A stretch of DNA of 64,000 nt from NCBI RefSeq assembly GCF_000717595.1, contig NZ_JNZO01000033.1:86598-150597 (forward strand). Direction: 5' to 3'. A program made the position numbers and the translations under genes. The notes under the pieces are model-generated. The model worked only from the letters and a program-made list of their open reading frames with translations, was not told the origin of the DNA and did not search any database. Source of the DNA: Streptomyces flavochromogenes. GTDB lineage: Bacteria > Actinomycetota > Actinomycetes > Streptomycetales > Streptomycetaceae. Below are positions 23,812-31,230 of the stretch, piece by piece; position 1 is the stretch's first letter; each line of letters starts with the position of its first letter.

Positions 23812-25407
23812 TCAGCGGACGGGGATGAGGACTCCGGGGCTGAGCACACCGGAGGGGTCGACCTCGGCCTTGACAGCCTGCAGCATGCGGATGCCGAGGG
23901 GGCCGATCTCCCGGGCGTACCAGTCGCGGTGGTCGGTGCCGACGCCGTGGTGGTGGCTGATGGTGCCGCCCGCCGCCAGGATCGCGTCGTTGGCCGCCCG
24001 CTTCACCGGTTCCCAGTGCGCGACGGCGTCCTCCCCCTGTGCGGAGACGACGGTGAAGTACAGGGAGGCGCCGTTCTCGTACGTGTGCGAGATGTGGCAC
24101 ATGACGAGCGGCGGCGTGCCGGCCTCGGTGAGGGTGTTCGTCAGCGCGTCGCGCACCGCCGTGTAGAGGCCGGGGACGGCGGACCAGAAGGCCGCGGTCT
24201 CCAGCGTCTCGGCGAACGCGCCGGCGTCGAGCAGCGCGTCCCGCAGGTAGGGCGCGTTGTACCGGCCGTGCTCCCACTTGTCGCCGGGCTCCTCGCCGAT
24301 GAGCTCACCGTCGCAGGCGAGGAGGACCTCACGGGCGACGGCGCGGCGGGCCATCGTCTCCTCCTCGGTTCCCTCGTAGCCGACGATGGCCATGCAGCCC
24401 GGGTTCTGCGGCAGTTCGGCGCTGCCGATGGCGTCCGGCTGCGCGAGGCCGATGAAGGTCTCCGACTCGTCCGACAGGCGCAGCACCGTGGGCCGCGGAC
24501 CGTCCTGGGCCAGTCGGCGCAGGGCCGCCGTGCCGGCCTCGAAGGAGGCGAAGCGCCAGCCCTCGTAGATCCGCCTCGCGGGGAGCGGACGGATGCGCAC
24601 CGTCACCGCCGTGATCACTCCGAGGGCTCCCTCGGAGCCGAGGACCAGCTGGCGCAGGTCGGGGCCGGCCGCCGAGCGCGGTGCCCGGCCGGTCTCCAGG
24701 GTGCCTTCGGGGGTGGCGACCGTCAGGCCGAGGACCATCTCGTCGAAGCGGCCGTATCCGGCCGACGCCTGGCCGCTGGAGCGGGCCGCGGCGAAGCCGC
24801 CGACGGTCGCCCATTCGAAGGACTGCGGGAAGTGCCCGAGGGTCCAGCCCCGCTCGTTGAGCAGCGCCTCGCACTGCGGGCCGCGCAGTCCGGGCTGCAG
24901 TGTCGCGGTGCGGGACACCTCGTCGACGGCGAGCAGCTGGTCGAGCCGCCGCAGGTCGAGGGCGACGAACGGCCGCTTCGTGGTGGGCGCGAGGCCACCG
25001 ACGACGGAGGTGCCGCCGCCGAAGGGCACGGCGGCGACGCCGTGTTCGGCGCAGGCCCGCAGCACGGCGAGGACCTCGTCGTGGTCGCCCGGCAGCACGA
25101 CCGCGGCGGGGATGTCGTCGACCTCGCCGGCGCGGATGCGCAGCAGGTCGGGGGTCGACTTGCCGCGGGTGTGCCGGATGCGGCTCTCGGCGTCCTCCCT
25201 CAGGAAGTCGGGCGCCCCGACGGCCTCCCGCAGCGCGGTGCGGGCCTCGTCGGGCAGCGCCGGGGCGGGCGGCGCGATGTCGGCGAGGGCGGCCGGGCCG
25301 CTCTCTCGCGGGGTGACGCCGAGCAGGTCACGCAGGAGGCCGGTGACCGAGTCGGGCAGGGGTGCCGCCTTGGCCGGGTCGCCCCAACCGCTCCACAACA
25401 TGTCCAC
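23812..25407 (-). CDS. FAD-binding oxidase, alkyldihydroxyacetonephosphate synthase-like
   Basis: The product has 531 residues from GTG 25407. AVPFGGGTSVVGG (about 147-159) is the PCMH-type FAD-binding motif and the GSEGALGVIT motif further on marks the second FAD contact. TGHFPQSFEW-like and HHHGVGTDHR stretches are those of AGPS-type enzymes, where a His cluster handles the glycerone phosphate. The start is uncertain: GTG at 25425 is possible, but GTG 25407 has GAGGAAC at a good distance and the DMLWSGWGDP start is familiar for this family. Its likely substrates are glycerol-phosphate-type lipids, given the kinase downstream and the divergent TetR-GlpD pair. Confidence 0.83.
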   Translation of the reverse strand: MDMLWSGWGDPAKAAPLPDSVTGLLRDLLGVTPRESGPAALADIAPPAPALPDEARTALREAVGAPDFLREDAESRIRHTRGKSTPDLLRIRAGEVDDIPAAVVLPGDHDEVLAVLRACAEHGVAAVPFGGGTSVVGGLAPTTKRPFVALDLRRLDQLLAVDEVSRTATLQPGLRGPQCEALLNERGWTLGHFPQSFEWATVGGFAAARSSGQASAGYGRFDEMVLGLTVATPEGTLETGRAPRSAAGPDLRQLVLGSEGALGVITAVTVRIRPLPARRIYEGWRFASFEAGTAALRRLAQDGPRPTVLRLSDESETFIGLAQPDAIGSAELPQNPGCMAIVGYEGTEEETMARRAVAREVLLACDGELIGEEPGDKWEHGRYNAPYLRDALLDAGAFAETLETAAFWSAVPGLYTAVRDALTNTLTEAGTPPLVMCHISHTYENGASLYFTVVSAQGEDAVAHWEPVKRAANDAILAAGGTISHHHGVGTDHRDWYAREIGPLGIRMLQAVKAEVDPSGVLSPGVLIPVR

Positions 25408-25471
25408 TTCGAAAGGGTTCCTCACGGTCTGTGTTTCACGGATGGCGCTGCCACGCGGCCGACGCTGGCAT

Positions 25472-25503
25472 TACACTGTGACAGATGACGCCCATTCGTC
25501 ACA
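25472..25503. promoter_or_regulatory. Promoter/operator at the TetR start, probable leaderless mRNA
   Basis: TACACT (25472-25477) is a fair -10 box only seven bases before the TetR ATG at 25485, and no ribosome site is present, so the message is probably leaderless. TGTGAC (25478-25483) and GTCACA (25498-25503) form an inverted repeat that spans the start codon and could be the TetR operator. On the minus strand TGTAAT in the same place may serve the AGPS-like gene. Confidence 0.5.
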
Positions 25504-26084
25504 ACCATGAAGACGCAGATCCCGTGCTCGACGCCGCACGTGACTGCGTGCTCGCCGTCGGCGTACGGCGGACCACCCTCACCGACATCGCCCGGCGCGC
25601 GGGCGTGTCCCGGATGACGATCTACCGGCGCTGGCCCGATGTGCGCAGCCTGGTGGGCGACCTGATGACCCGTGAGTGGATCGCCGTGGCCGCCGGGGCC
25701 ATGCCGCCCTCCGACGAGGACCGGCCCGAGCGGGAGCGGATCGTCGAGGGGCTCGTCGCGGGAGCCGCGGCGTTCCGGGCCCACCCGCTCTTCCACAAGA
25801 TCATCGACGTCGACCCCGAGCTGCTGCTGCCGTACATCCTCGACCGCCGGGGCGCCAGCCAGGACGCCCTGCTCGGGCTCCTCCACACGGCACTCGAGGA
25901 CGGCCACGAGGACGGCTCCGTACGCCGCGTCCGGGCGGACCTGCAGGCCCGGTCCCTGCTGCTCGTCGTCCAGTCCTTCACGCTCTCGCTGCGCACCATG
26001 ACCGACGACACCGATCCCGAACTGAGCGAAGCCGCCTTCCTCGACGAGCTGCGCACCCTGCTGGAGAGGACCATCGCCCCATGA
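25485..26084 (+). CDS. TetR family regulator of the glycerolipid locus
   Basis: The product has 199 residues. The N-terminal HTH reads TTLTDIARRAGVSRMTIYRRWPD at about 29-51, classic for TetR. The C-terminal ligand domain is mostly helical, with a hydrophobic pocket likely to hold a lipid or acyl ligand. It is divergent from the AGPS-like gene and its stop overlaps the start of the GlpD gene (ATGA), so it probably controls both sides. M. tuberculosis Rv2250c occupies the same place in the equivalent locus. Confidence 0.9.
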   Translation: MTPIRHNHEDADPVLDAARDCVLAVGVRRTTLTDIARRAGVSRMTIYRRWPDVRSLVGDLMTREWIAVAAGAMPPSDEDRPERERIVEGLVAGAAAFRAHPLFHKIIDVDPELLLPYILDRRGASQDALLGLLHTALEDGHEDGSVRRVRADLQARSLLLVVQSFTLSLRTMTDDTDPELSEAAFLDELRTLLERTIAP

Positions 26085-27658
26085 ATCCCACGAGCAGCCC
26101 CGCCCTGCCCGGCTCCTCCCTCGACGCCCGGCGGCGCCTGCGCGAACTGGACCGACTCGCCGACGGCGCTGCCGACAGCGTGGTCGACGTCCTGGTCGTC
26201 GGGCTCGGTGCCACCGGCGCCGGAGCCGCGCTCGACGCGGCCACGCGTGGGCTCACCGTCGCCGCGATCGACGCCCACGACCTGGCCTTCGGCACGTCCC
26301 GCTGGAGCTCCAAGCTGATCCACGGCGGACTGCGCTACCTCGCGTCCGGACAGCTCGACGTCGCCCACGAGAGCGCGGTCGAGCGCGGCATCCTCATGGA
26401 ACGCACGGCCCCCCACCTCGTCCGCGCGCAGCCCTTCGTGCTTCCCCTCACCCCGCTCGTCAGCCGCGGCCAGGCCGCCCTCGCGCGCGCCGGATTCCTC
26501 GCGGGCGACCTGCTGCGCGTCGGCGCCCGCACCTCGCGGAGCACGCTGCCCCAGCCGCGCACGCTCTCCGCCGTCGAGACCCGGCACCTGGCCCCGGCCC
26601 TCCGCCCCACCGGGCTGCGCGGCGGACTGCTCTCCTGGGACGGCCGGCTCTCCGACGACGCCCGCCTGGTCACCGCGATCGCCCGCACGGCTGCGGCGTA
26701 CGGCGCCCGCGTCCTCACCCGCACCCGTGCCCTGGAGCTCCACCGCGACGGTGCGCTGGTCCGCGACGAGATCACCGGCCAGGAGCTGCGGATCCGCGCA
26801 CGCACAGTCGTCAACGCGGCCGGCGTCTGGGCGGGCGGCCTCGTCGACGACGTACGCCTGCGGCCTTCGCGCGGCACCCATCTCGTCCTGCGCTCCGAGG
26901 ATCTCGGCCGGCTCTCCGCGGGCCTGCACATCCCGATCCCCGGCGAGACGAACCGCTTCGTCCTGGTCCTGCCCCAGGGCGACGGACGTGTGTACGTCGG
27001 CCTCACCGACGAACCCGTCGACGGCGACATCCCCGACGTGCCGGCGGTCCCCGAGACCGACATCGGCTTCCTTCTCGACGTCCTCGGCTCCGCGCTCGAC
27101 GTGACCGTCCACCGTGCCGACGTGGTCGGGGCCTTCGCTGGGCTGCGGCCCCTGCTCGACACCCGGGACGCGGCGGGCCGCACCGCCGACATCTCGCGCA
27201 AGCACGCCGTGCTCACCTCCCCCTCCGGCGTCGTCACCGTCGTCGGCGGCAAGCTGACCACGTATCGCCGCATGGCCCAGGACGCCGTCGACGCCGTCGT
27301 GACCGCCGGCGGCCTGACCGCCGGACCGTGCCGTACCGCGTCCGTGCCCCTCGTCGGCGCCGCCCGGCCGCAGACCCTCGCCCGGCTCGACGTCCCGGCC
27401 CGGCTCGTGTACCGCTACGGCTCCGAGGCACCCGCCGTGCACGCCCTCGGCCTCGAAGACCCGGCCCTCGCCCGGCCCGTCGTCCCCGGCCACCCCGTCA
27501 CAGGCGCCGAACTGGTGTGGGCGGTCCGCCACGAAGGCGCCCTCGACACCGCCGACCTCCTCGACCGTCGCACCCGCATCGGGCTGGTCCCGGAGGACCG
27601 CGCCGCGGCCGAGGAAGCGGCCCGGGACGCCCTGGCGCAGTCGGCCCAGGTGCAGTGA
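26081..27658 (+). CDS. glpD: FAD-dependent glycerol-3-phosphate dehydrogenase
   Basis: The product has 525 residues and oxidises sn-glycerol-3-phosphate to dihydroxyacetone phosphate, passing electrons to quinone at the membrane. DVLVVGLGATGAG is the FAD dinucleotide motif at about 36-48 (usually GxGxxG, here GLGATG). FGTSRWSSKLIHGGLRYL is the GlpD signature. The C-terminal cap domain contains AELVWAVRHEGALDTADLLDRR, as in GlpD. It is coupled to the TetR gene by ATGA. Together with the AGPS-like protein and the lipid kinase it suggests control of the glycerol-phosphate/DHAP pool for lipid synthesis rather than glycerol growth, since no glpK or glpF is near. Confidence 0.9.
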   Translation: MNPTSSPALPGSSLDARRRLRELDRLADGAADSVVDVLVVGLGATGAGAALDAATRGLTVAAIDAHDLAFGTSRWSSKLIHGGLRYLASGQLDVAHESAVERGILMERTAPHLVRAQPFVLPLTPLVSRGQAALARAGFLAGDLLRVGARTSRSTLPQPRTLSAVETRHLAPALRPTGLRGGLLSWDGRLSDDARLVTAIARTAAAYGARVLTRTRALELHRDGALVRDEITGQELRIRARTVVNAAGVWAGGLVDDVRLRPSRGTHLVLRSEDLGRLSAGLHIPIPGETNRFVLVLPQGDGRVYVGLTDEPVDGDIPDVPAVPETDIGFLLDVLGSALDVTVHRADVVGAFAGLRPLLDTRDAAGRTADISRKHAVLTSPSGVVTVVGGKLTTYRRMAQDAVDAVVTAGGLTAGPCRTASVPLVGAARPQTLARLDVPARLVYRYGSEAPAVHALGLEDPALARPVVPGHPVTGAELVWAVRHEGALDTADLLDRRTRIGLVPEDRAAAEEAARDALAQSAQVQ

Positions 27659-27829
27659 CGTGCGGTGACGCCGGCGCGGGTGCGGTGCGGCGGAGCCCGG
27701 CGGCACCTTCCCGGTCCGGAGGTCTCCGTGATGTCCGATCCGGCGAGCGCGGGCAGAATTGACGTGAGAGTCCCGCTCCGTCGGTGAGCAGCACGCCCGC
27801 CGGCCGTCCGTGTCCGGAAAGGGGGCCGT

Positions 27830-29923
27830 GTGTCCTCGCCTCGACCGGGGGGTCGGCCGGGAGACGAGCAGGCTCCCGGGCCTCTGTGGTCGGAGCCCGG
27901 GACGCTGCTCGAACAGGTGGCCGTGGCCGTGCTCGGCATCGACGAGGACGGCCGGATCTGCTACTGGGGGCCCGGTGCACAGCGGCTCTTCGGCCACGAG
28001 GCCCCGGACGTCCTGTCCCGGCCGGCCGCCGTCCTCTTCCCCGCCGCTCCCCTCGACGGGGCCGGTGCGGCGGAGCGCCTCGCGGAGCGCGGTCGTACGC
28101 TGGGGTACTGGCGGGCACGAGTGCCGACGCTGCACCGGGACGGCAGGGTCTTCGACTGCGGGTTCCGCGTCTTCCCGGTGACCGGTGCCGAGGGCCGCTC
28201 CGTCATTCTGGGTCTGGCGAGCGAGAGCGCCGGGCTCGACCGGGTGAAGACCAACCTCGCCTTCCTCGACGCGCTGTTCGCGACGTGCCCGATCGGGCTG
28301 GTGATGCTCGACGAGAACCTGCGGTACGTCCACCTCAACCAGGCCCTGGCCGACATGGACGGGACCCCGATCGAGGACCACATCGGCCGGACCATGGCCG
28401 AGTTCATGATCACGTCCGACGGGGGTGAGTACCAGCGCATGCTCCGGGCCGTCGCCGACGAGGGCCGCACCGTCGTGAGCACACTGGTCGTGCTGCGGAC
28501 TCCGGGGCGCCCCGACCGGGAGCAGGTACGCTCCGTGAGCTTCTTCCCGCTCAGCCGGGCCGTCGGTTCACGCGCGGGCGTCGGCGGCCTCCTCGTGGAC
28601 GTCACCGACCGCGAGCAGGCCCTCCTGGAAGCGGCAGCCGGCAGGCAGCGGCTGGCGCTCCTCGACAGGGCCGCGGCCCGCATCGGCACCACGCTGGATG
28701 TGAACGTCACGGCCCGTGAGCTGGTCGACGCGGTCGTTCCCGAGTTCTGCGACGCCTCCGTGGTCGAGGTCGTGGAGTGGAAGGACGAACGCGAGGTGTT
28801 CGATCCGGAGTCGGTGCTGCTCACCCGCCGGATCGCGGCCGGCACCTGTCTGCCGCCGCCCGCCCCCGAACTCGTCGGCGGCCTGGAGCGCGTGACCTAC
28901 CCGCCCGGTTCGAGCATCCACCAGGCCCTGACGACGGGCCGTCCCGTCTGCGTCCCCGTGAACGCCGATTTCATGACGCGCACGGTGATCCACCAGGCCC
29001 GCGCCCAGCTCCTGGTCGACAGCGGTCTGACGTCGCTGCTCATCGCTCCGCTGATCGCGCGGGGCACGGTGCAGGGCATCACCATGTTCGGCCGCTCCGG
29101 CGGCCGTCCGGACTTCACCGAGGAGGACCTCAGCCTGGCGGGCGAGATCGCCTCGCGGGCCGCGCTCTCCCTGGACAACGCGCGGCTCTACAGCCGGGTC
29201 CAGGACATCGCTCTCACCCTCCAGCGCGCGCTGCTGCCCACGGCCGTCGCGAGCGGCCCGTCCGTGCACGTCGCCCATCGCTACCTGCCGGGCAGCCAGG
29301 CCACCGAGGTCGGCGGCGACTGGTACGACGTGATCGATCTGCCCGGCGGCCGGGTGGCCCTGGTGGTCGGCGACGTGATGGGGCACGGCGTGCCCGCGGC
29401 GGCGGCGATGGGGCGGCTGCGCATCACCGCCAAGGCGCTGGCCCGCCAGAACCTGGAACCCGACCGTCTCCTGGAGGAGCTCGACGTCTGCGCCCAGGAC
29501 GCCGGTATCGCGTACGCCACCTGCCTCTACATCCGCTACGACCCTCCGACGGGACTGGCCCGTATCGCCAACGCGGGTCATCTGCCGCCGCTGCTCCGCC
29601 GGGCGAACGGCACGGTCGAGTCGATCGACGAGGTGCTGGGGGTGCCGCTGGGAGTGGGCGGCGTGCCGTTCCGTACGACCGAGATCGAACTTCACGACGG
29701 CGACACCCTCGCGCTGTACACCGACGGTCTCGTCGAGGCGCGCGGCGTCGACATCGACGAGGGAATGGCCGCGCTGAGGTCTCGACTCGAAGGCATGACC
29801 GGCACGTTGGAGGAGACGGCGGACGGCATCCTGGCACGGCTGCTGCCCGAGGCGCCCACCGACGACGCCGTGATCGTGCTCGCCAGGATCCGGCGTGAAG
29901 GCCTCGGAGACGTCCCGGCCTGA
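27830..29923 (+). CDS. PAS-PAS-GAF-SpoIIE protein phosphatase
   Basis: The product has 697 residues and is soluble. PAS-like regions lie at about 20-130 and 140-265, a GAF domain at about 280-455 and a PPM/SpoIIE phosphatase domain at about 465-690. The phosphatase metal motifs are EVGGDWYDV, GDVMGHG, YTDGLVE and TDDAVIVLARI. Such proteins dephosphorylate anti-sigma-factor antagonists in response to signals sensed by PAS/GAF domains, and Streptomyces has dozens. No kinase or STAS partner gene is next to it, so its target is unknown. The GTG at 27830 follows GGAAAGGGGG. The 171-base gap upstream holds nothing else I recognise. Confidence 0.9.
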   Translation: MSSPRPGGRPGDEQAPGPLWSEPGTLLEQVAVAVLGIDEDGRICYWGPGAQRLFGHEAPDVLSRPAAVLFPAAPLDGAGAAERLAERGRTLGYWRARVPTLHRDGRVFDCGFRVFPVTGAEGRSVILGLASESAGLDRVKTNLAFLDALFATCPIGLVMLDENLRYVHLNQALADMDGTPIEDHIGRTMAEFMITSDGGEYQRMLRAVADEGRTVVSTLVVLRTPGRPDREQVRSVSFFPLSRAVGSRAGVGGLLVDVTDREQALLEAAAGRQRLALLDRAAARIGTTLDVNVTARELVDAVVPEFCDASVVEVVEWKDEREVFDPESVLLTRRIAAGTCLPPPAPELVGGLERVTYPPGSSIHQALTTGRPVCVPVNADFMTRTVIHQARAQLLVDSGLTSLLIAPLIARGTVQGITMFGRSGGRPDFTEEDLSLAGEIASRAALSLDNARLYSRVQDIALTLQRALLPTAVASGPSVHVAHRYLPGSQATEVGGDWYDVIDLPGGRVALVVGDVMGHGVPAAAAMGRLRITAKALARQNLEPDRLLEELDVCAQDAGIAYATCLYIRYDPPTGLARIANAGHLPPLLRRANGTVESIDEVLGVPLGVGGVPFRTTEIELHDGDTLALYTDGLVEARGVDIDEGMAALRSRLEGMTGTLEETADGILARLLPEAPTDDAVIVLARIRREGLGDVPA

Positions 29924-29956
29924 TCGACACGACCCCCTCGGCACGGCCGGCCTCGC

Positions 29957-31021
29957 TCAGCCGCCGCTGGACGAGCGCACCCGCAGTCGCGGGAGGACGA
30001 AGAGCCGGTGCCGGGGAGCGTCCGGCTGCTCGATCCTGCGCACGAGCAACTCCACGGCGGACGCGCCGACCTCATGCTTCGCCGGGGCGATGGCGCTCAG
30101 CGGGATGTCGGCGAGCCCCGCCACCTCGTCGTCGTACGCCACGATCGCGACGCCGCCGGGGACCTGGACGGACCGCGCGCGCAGCCTCCTCAGCAGTGCG
30201 AGCGCATGGTTGTCGGGATGGGCGATGACCGCGTCGACGCGGCCCGCCGCCACGGCGTCCAGCAGCTCCTCGACCGGGTCGTCGTACTCCGGGCTGCCGG
30301 GGCCCGCGTCGCCGGTGTCCAGGACGGACGCCGGGAGGGGGGCTTCGAGCCCGGCCGCGCGGACGCCGGCCTCGAAGCCCTCGATGATCCACTGCGCGGT
30401 CGGGCTCGTGCCGCGTACGAGCAGCGCGAGGCGCGTACGGCCCGCCTCCGCGAGGTGCCGCACGGCCAGGCGCGCCCCGTGGACGTGGTCGGACACGACG
30501 TGGTCGATGCCGGCCATCTCGTCCGACTCGGGCCGGCGCTCCACGATCACGACGGGGACGGGCAGGTGCTCGTACCAGCCGCGCGGCCCGGTCGGAACGA
30601 CGAGCAGCCCGTCGACGCCGTCGCCGATCATCCTGTCGACCTGCGCGCGTTCCTCGTCCGCGTCGTACCCCGAGATGTCGAGCACGAGCCGGGCGTTCCG
30701 GGCGGCGGCGGCCTCGCGGGCGCCCTTGATCACCTCGGGGTAGTAGTAGTCGGCGGACGGCACGATCAGGCCGATGACGCGCTCCCGGCCCCGGGCCGGT
30801 GCCGCGGGGTCCGCGTCGGCGGGCGCGGTCTCCGCCCAGGTCTCGGGCAGCATGGCCCCGCCGTGCACCCGGGCGACCAGGCCGCGGTCGGCGAGGATCT
30901 CCACGTCGCGGCGGATCGTGACCGGGGAGACTCCCAGCTCGGCGGCGAAGTCGCTGACCCGGAGGGAGCCCTCTTCGCGCAGCCTGCGCAGGATCGCCTG
31001 ATGCCTGTGTTCCGCGTGCAC
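29957..31021 (-). CDS. Substrate-sensing repressor: DeoR-type HTH fused to LacI-type sensor
   Basis: The product has 354 residues. The N-terminus (HQAILRRLREEGSLRVSDFA, then VSPVTIRRDVEILADRGLVARVHGGA) is a DeoR-family winged helix, not the LacI headpiece. From about residue 82 a periplasmic-binding-protein-like sensor follows (IGLIVPSADYYYPEVIKGA) with the LacI/GalR fold. The hybrid is known in actinobacteria as a sugar regulator. It is divergent from the PL8 lyase gene, so a mono- or disaccharide released by that lyase is a likely inducer. The ATG at 31021 gives an intact HTH. Confidence 0.87.
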   Translation of the reverse strand: MHAEHRHQAILRRLREEGSLRVSDFAAELGVSPVTIRRDVEILADRGLVARVHGGAMLPETWAETAPADADPAAPARGRERVIGLIVPSADYYYPEVIKGAREAAAARNARLVLDISGYDADEERAQVDRMIGDGVDGLLVVPTGPRGWYEHLPVPVVIVERRPESDEMAGIDHVVSDHVHGARLAVRHLAEAGRTRLALLVRGTSPTAQWIIEGFEAGVRAAGLEAPLPASVLDTGDAGPGSPEYDDPVEELLDAVAAGRVDAVIAHPDNHALALLRRLRARSVQVPGGVAIVAYDDEVAGLADIPLSAIAPAKHEVGASAVELLVRRIEQPDAPRHRLFVLPRLRVRSSSGG

Positions 31022-31134
31022 GTAACCGCTCCCCTCGAACGACGGCCCAGTTCAGGAGCAGTGTAGCCACCTTCCGATCGATTCCGTCTGTTCCTTGCCG
31101 AATGGACAATCTATGGCGGTTCCTGTTCAAACCG

Positions 31135-31163
31135 TTGCTCTCTTGGTTTTCTGCGTGTTAGAA
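31135..31163 (+). promoter_or_regulatory. Probable promoter of the PL8 lyase gene
   Basis: TTGCTC (31135-31140) and TTAGAA (31158-31163) are 17 bases apart. GGTTT (31145-31149) and AAACC (31162-31166) form a small inverted repeat across the -10 region, a possible site for the divergent DeoR/LacI-type repressor. The boxes are weak matches, so this is tentative. A leader of about 60 bases would follow. Confidence 0.35.
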
Positions 31164-31230
31164 ACCCCACGCTTACGAGCCAGCGACAGCGCCGAGGCAA
31201 CGACGCGCTCCTCCCGTAAAGGTCGTCCCC

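Noticed and set aside
25408..25425. GTG 25425 as start of the AGPS-like flavoprotein
   Set aside because: Possible, but GTG 25407 has GAGGAAC at better distance and yields the familiar DMLWSGWGDP opening.
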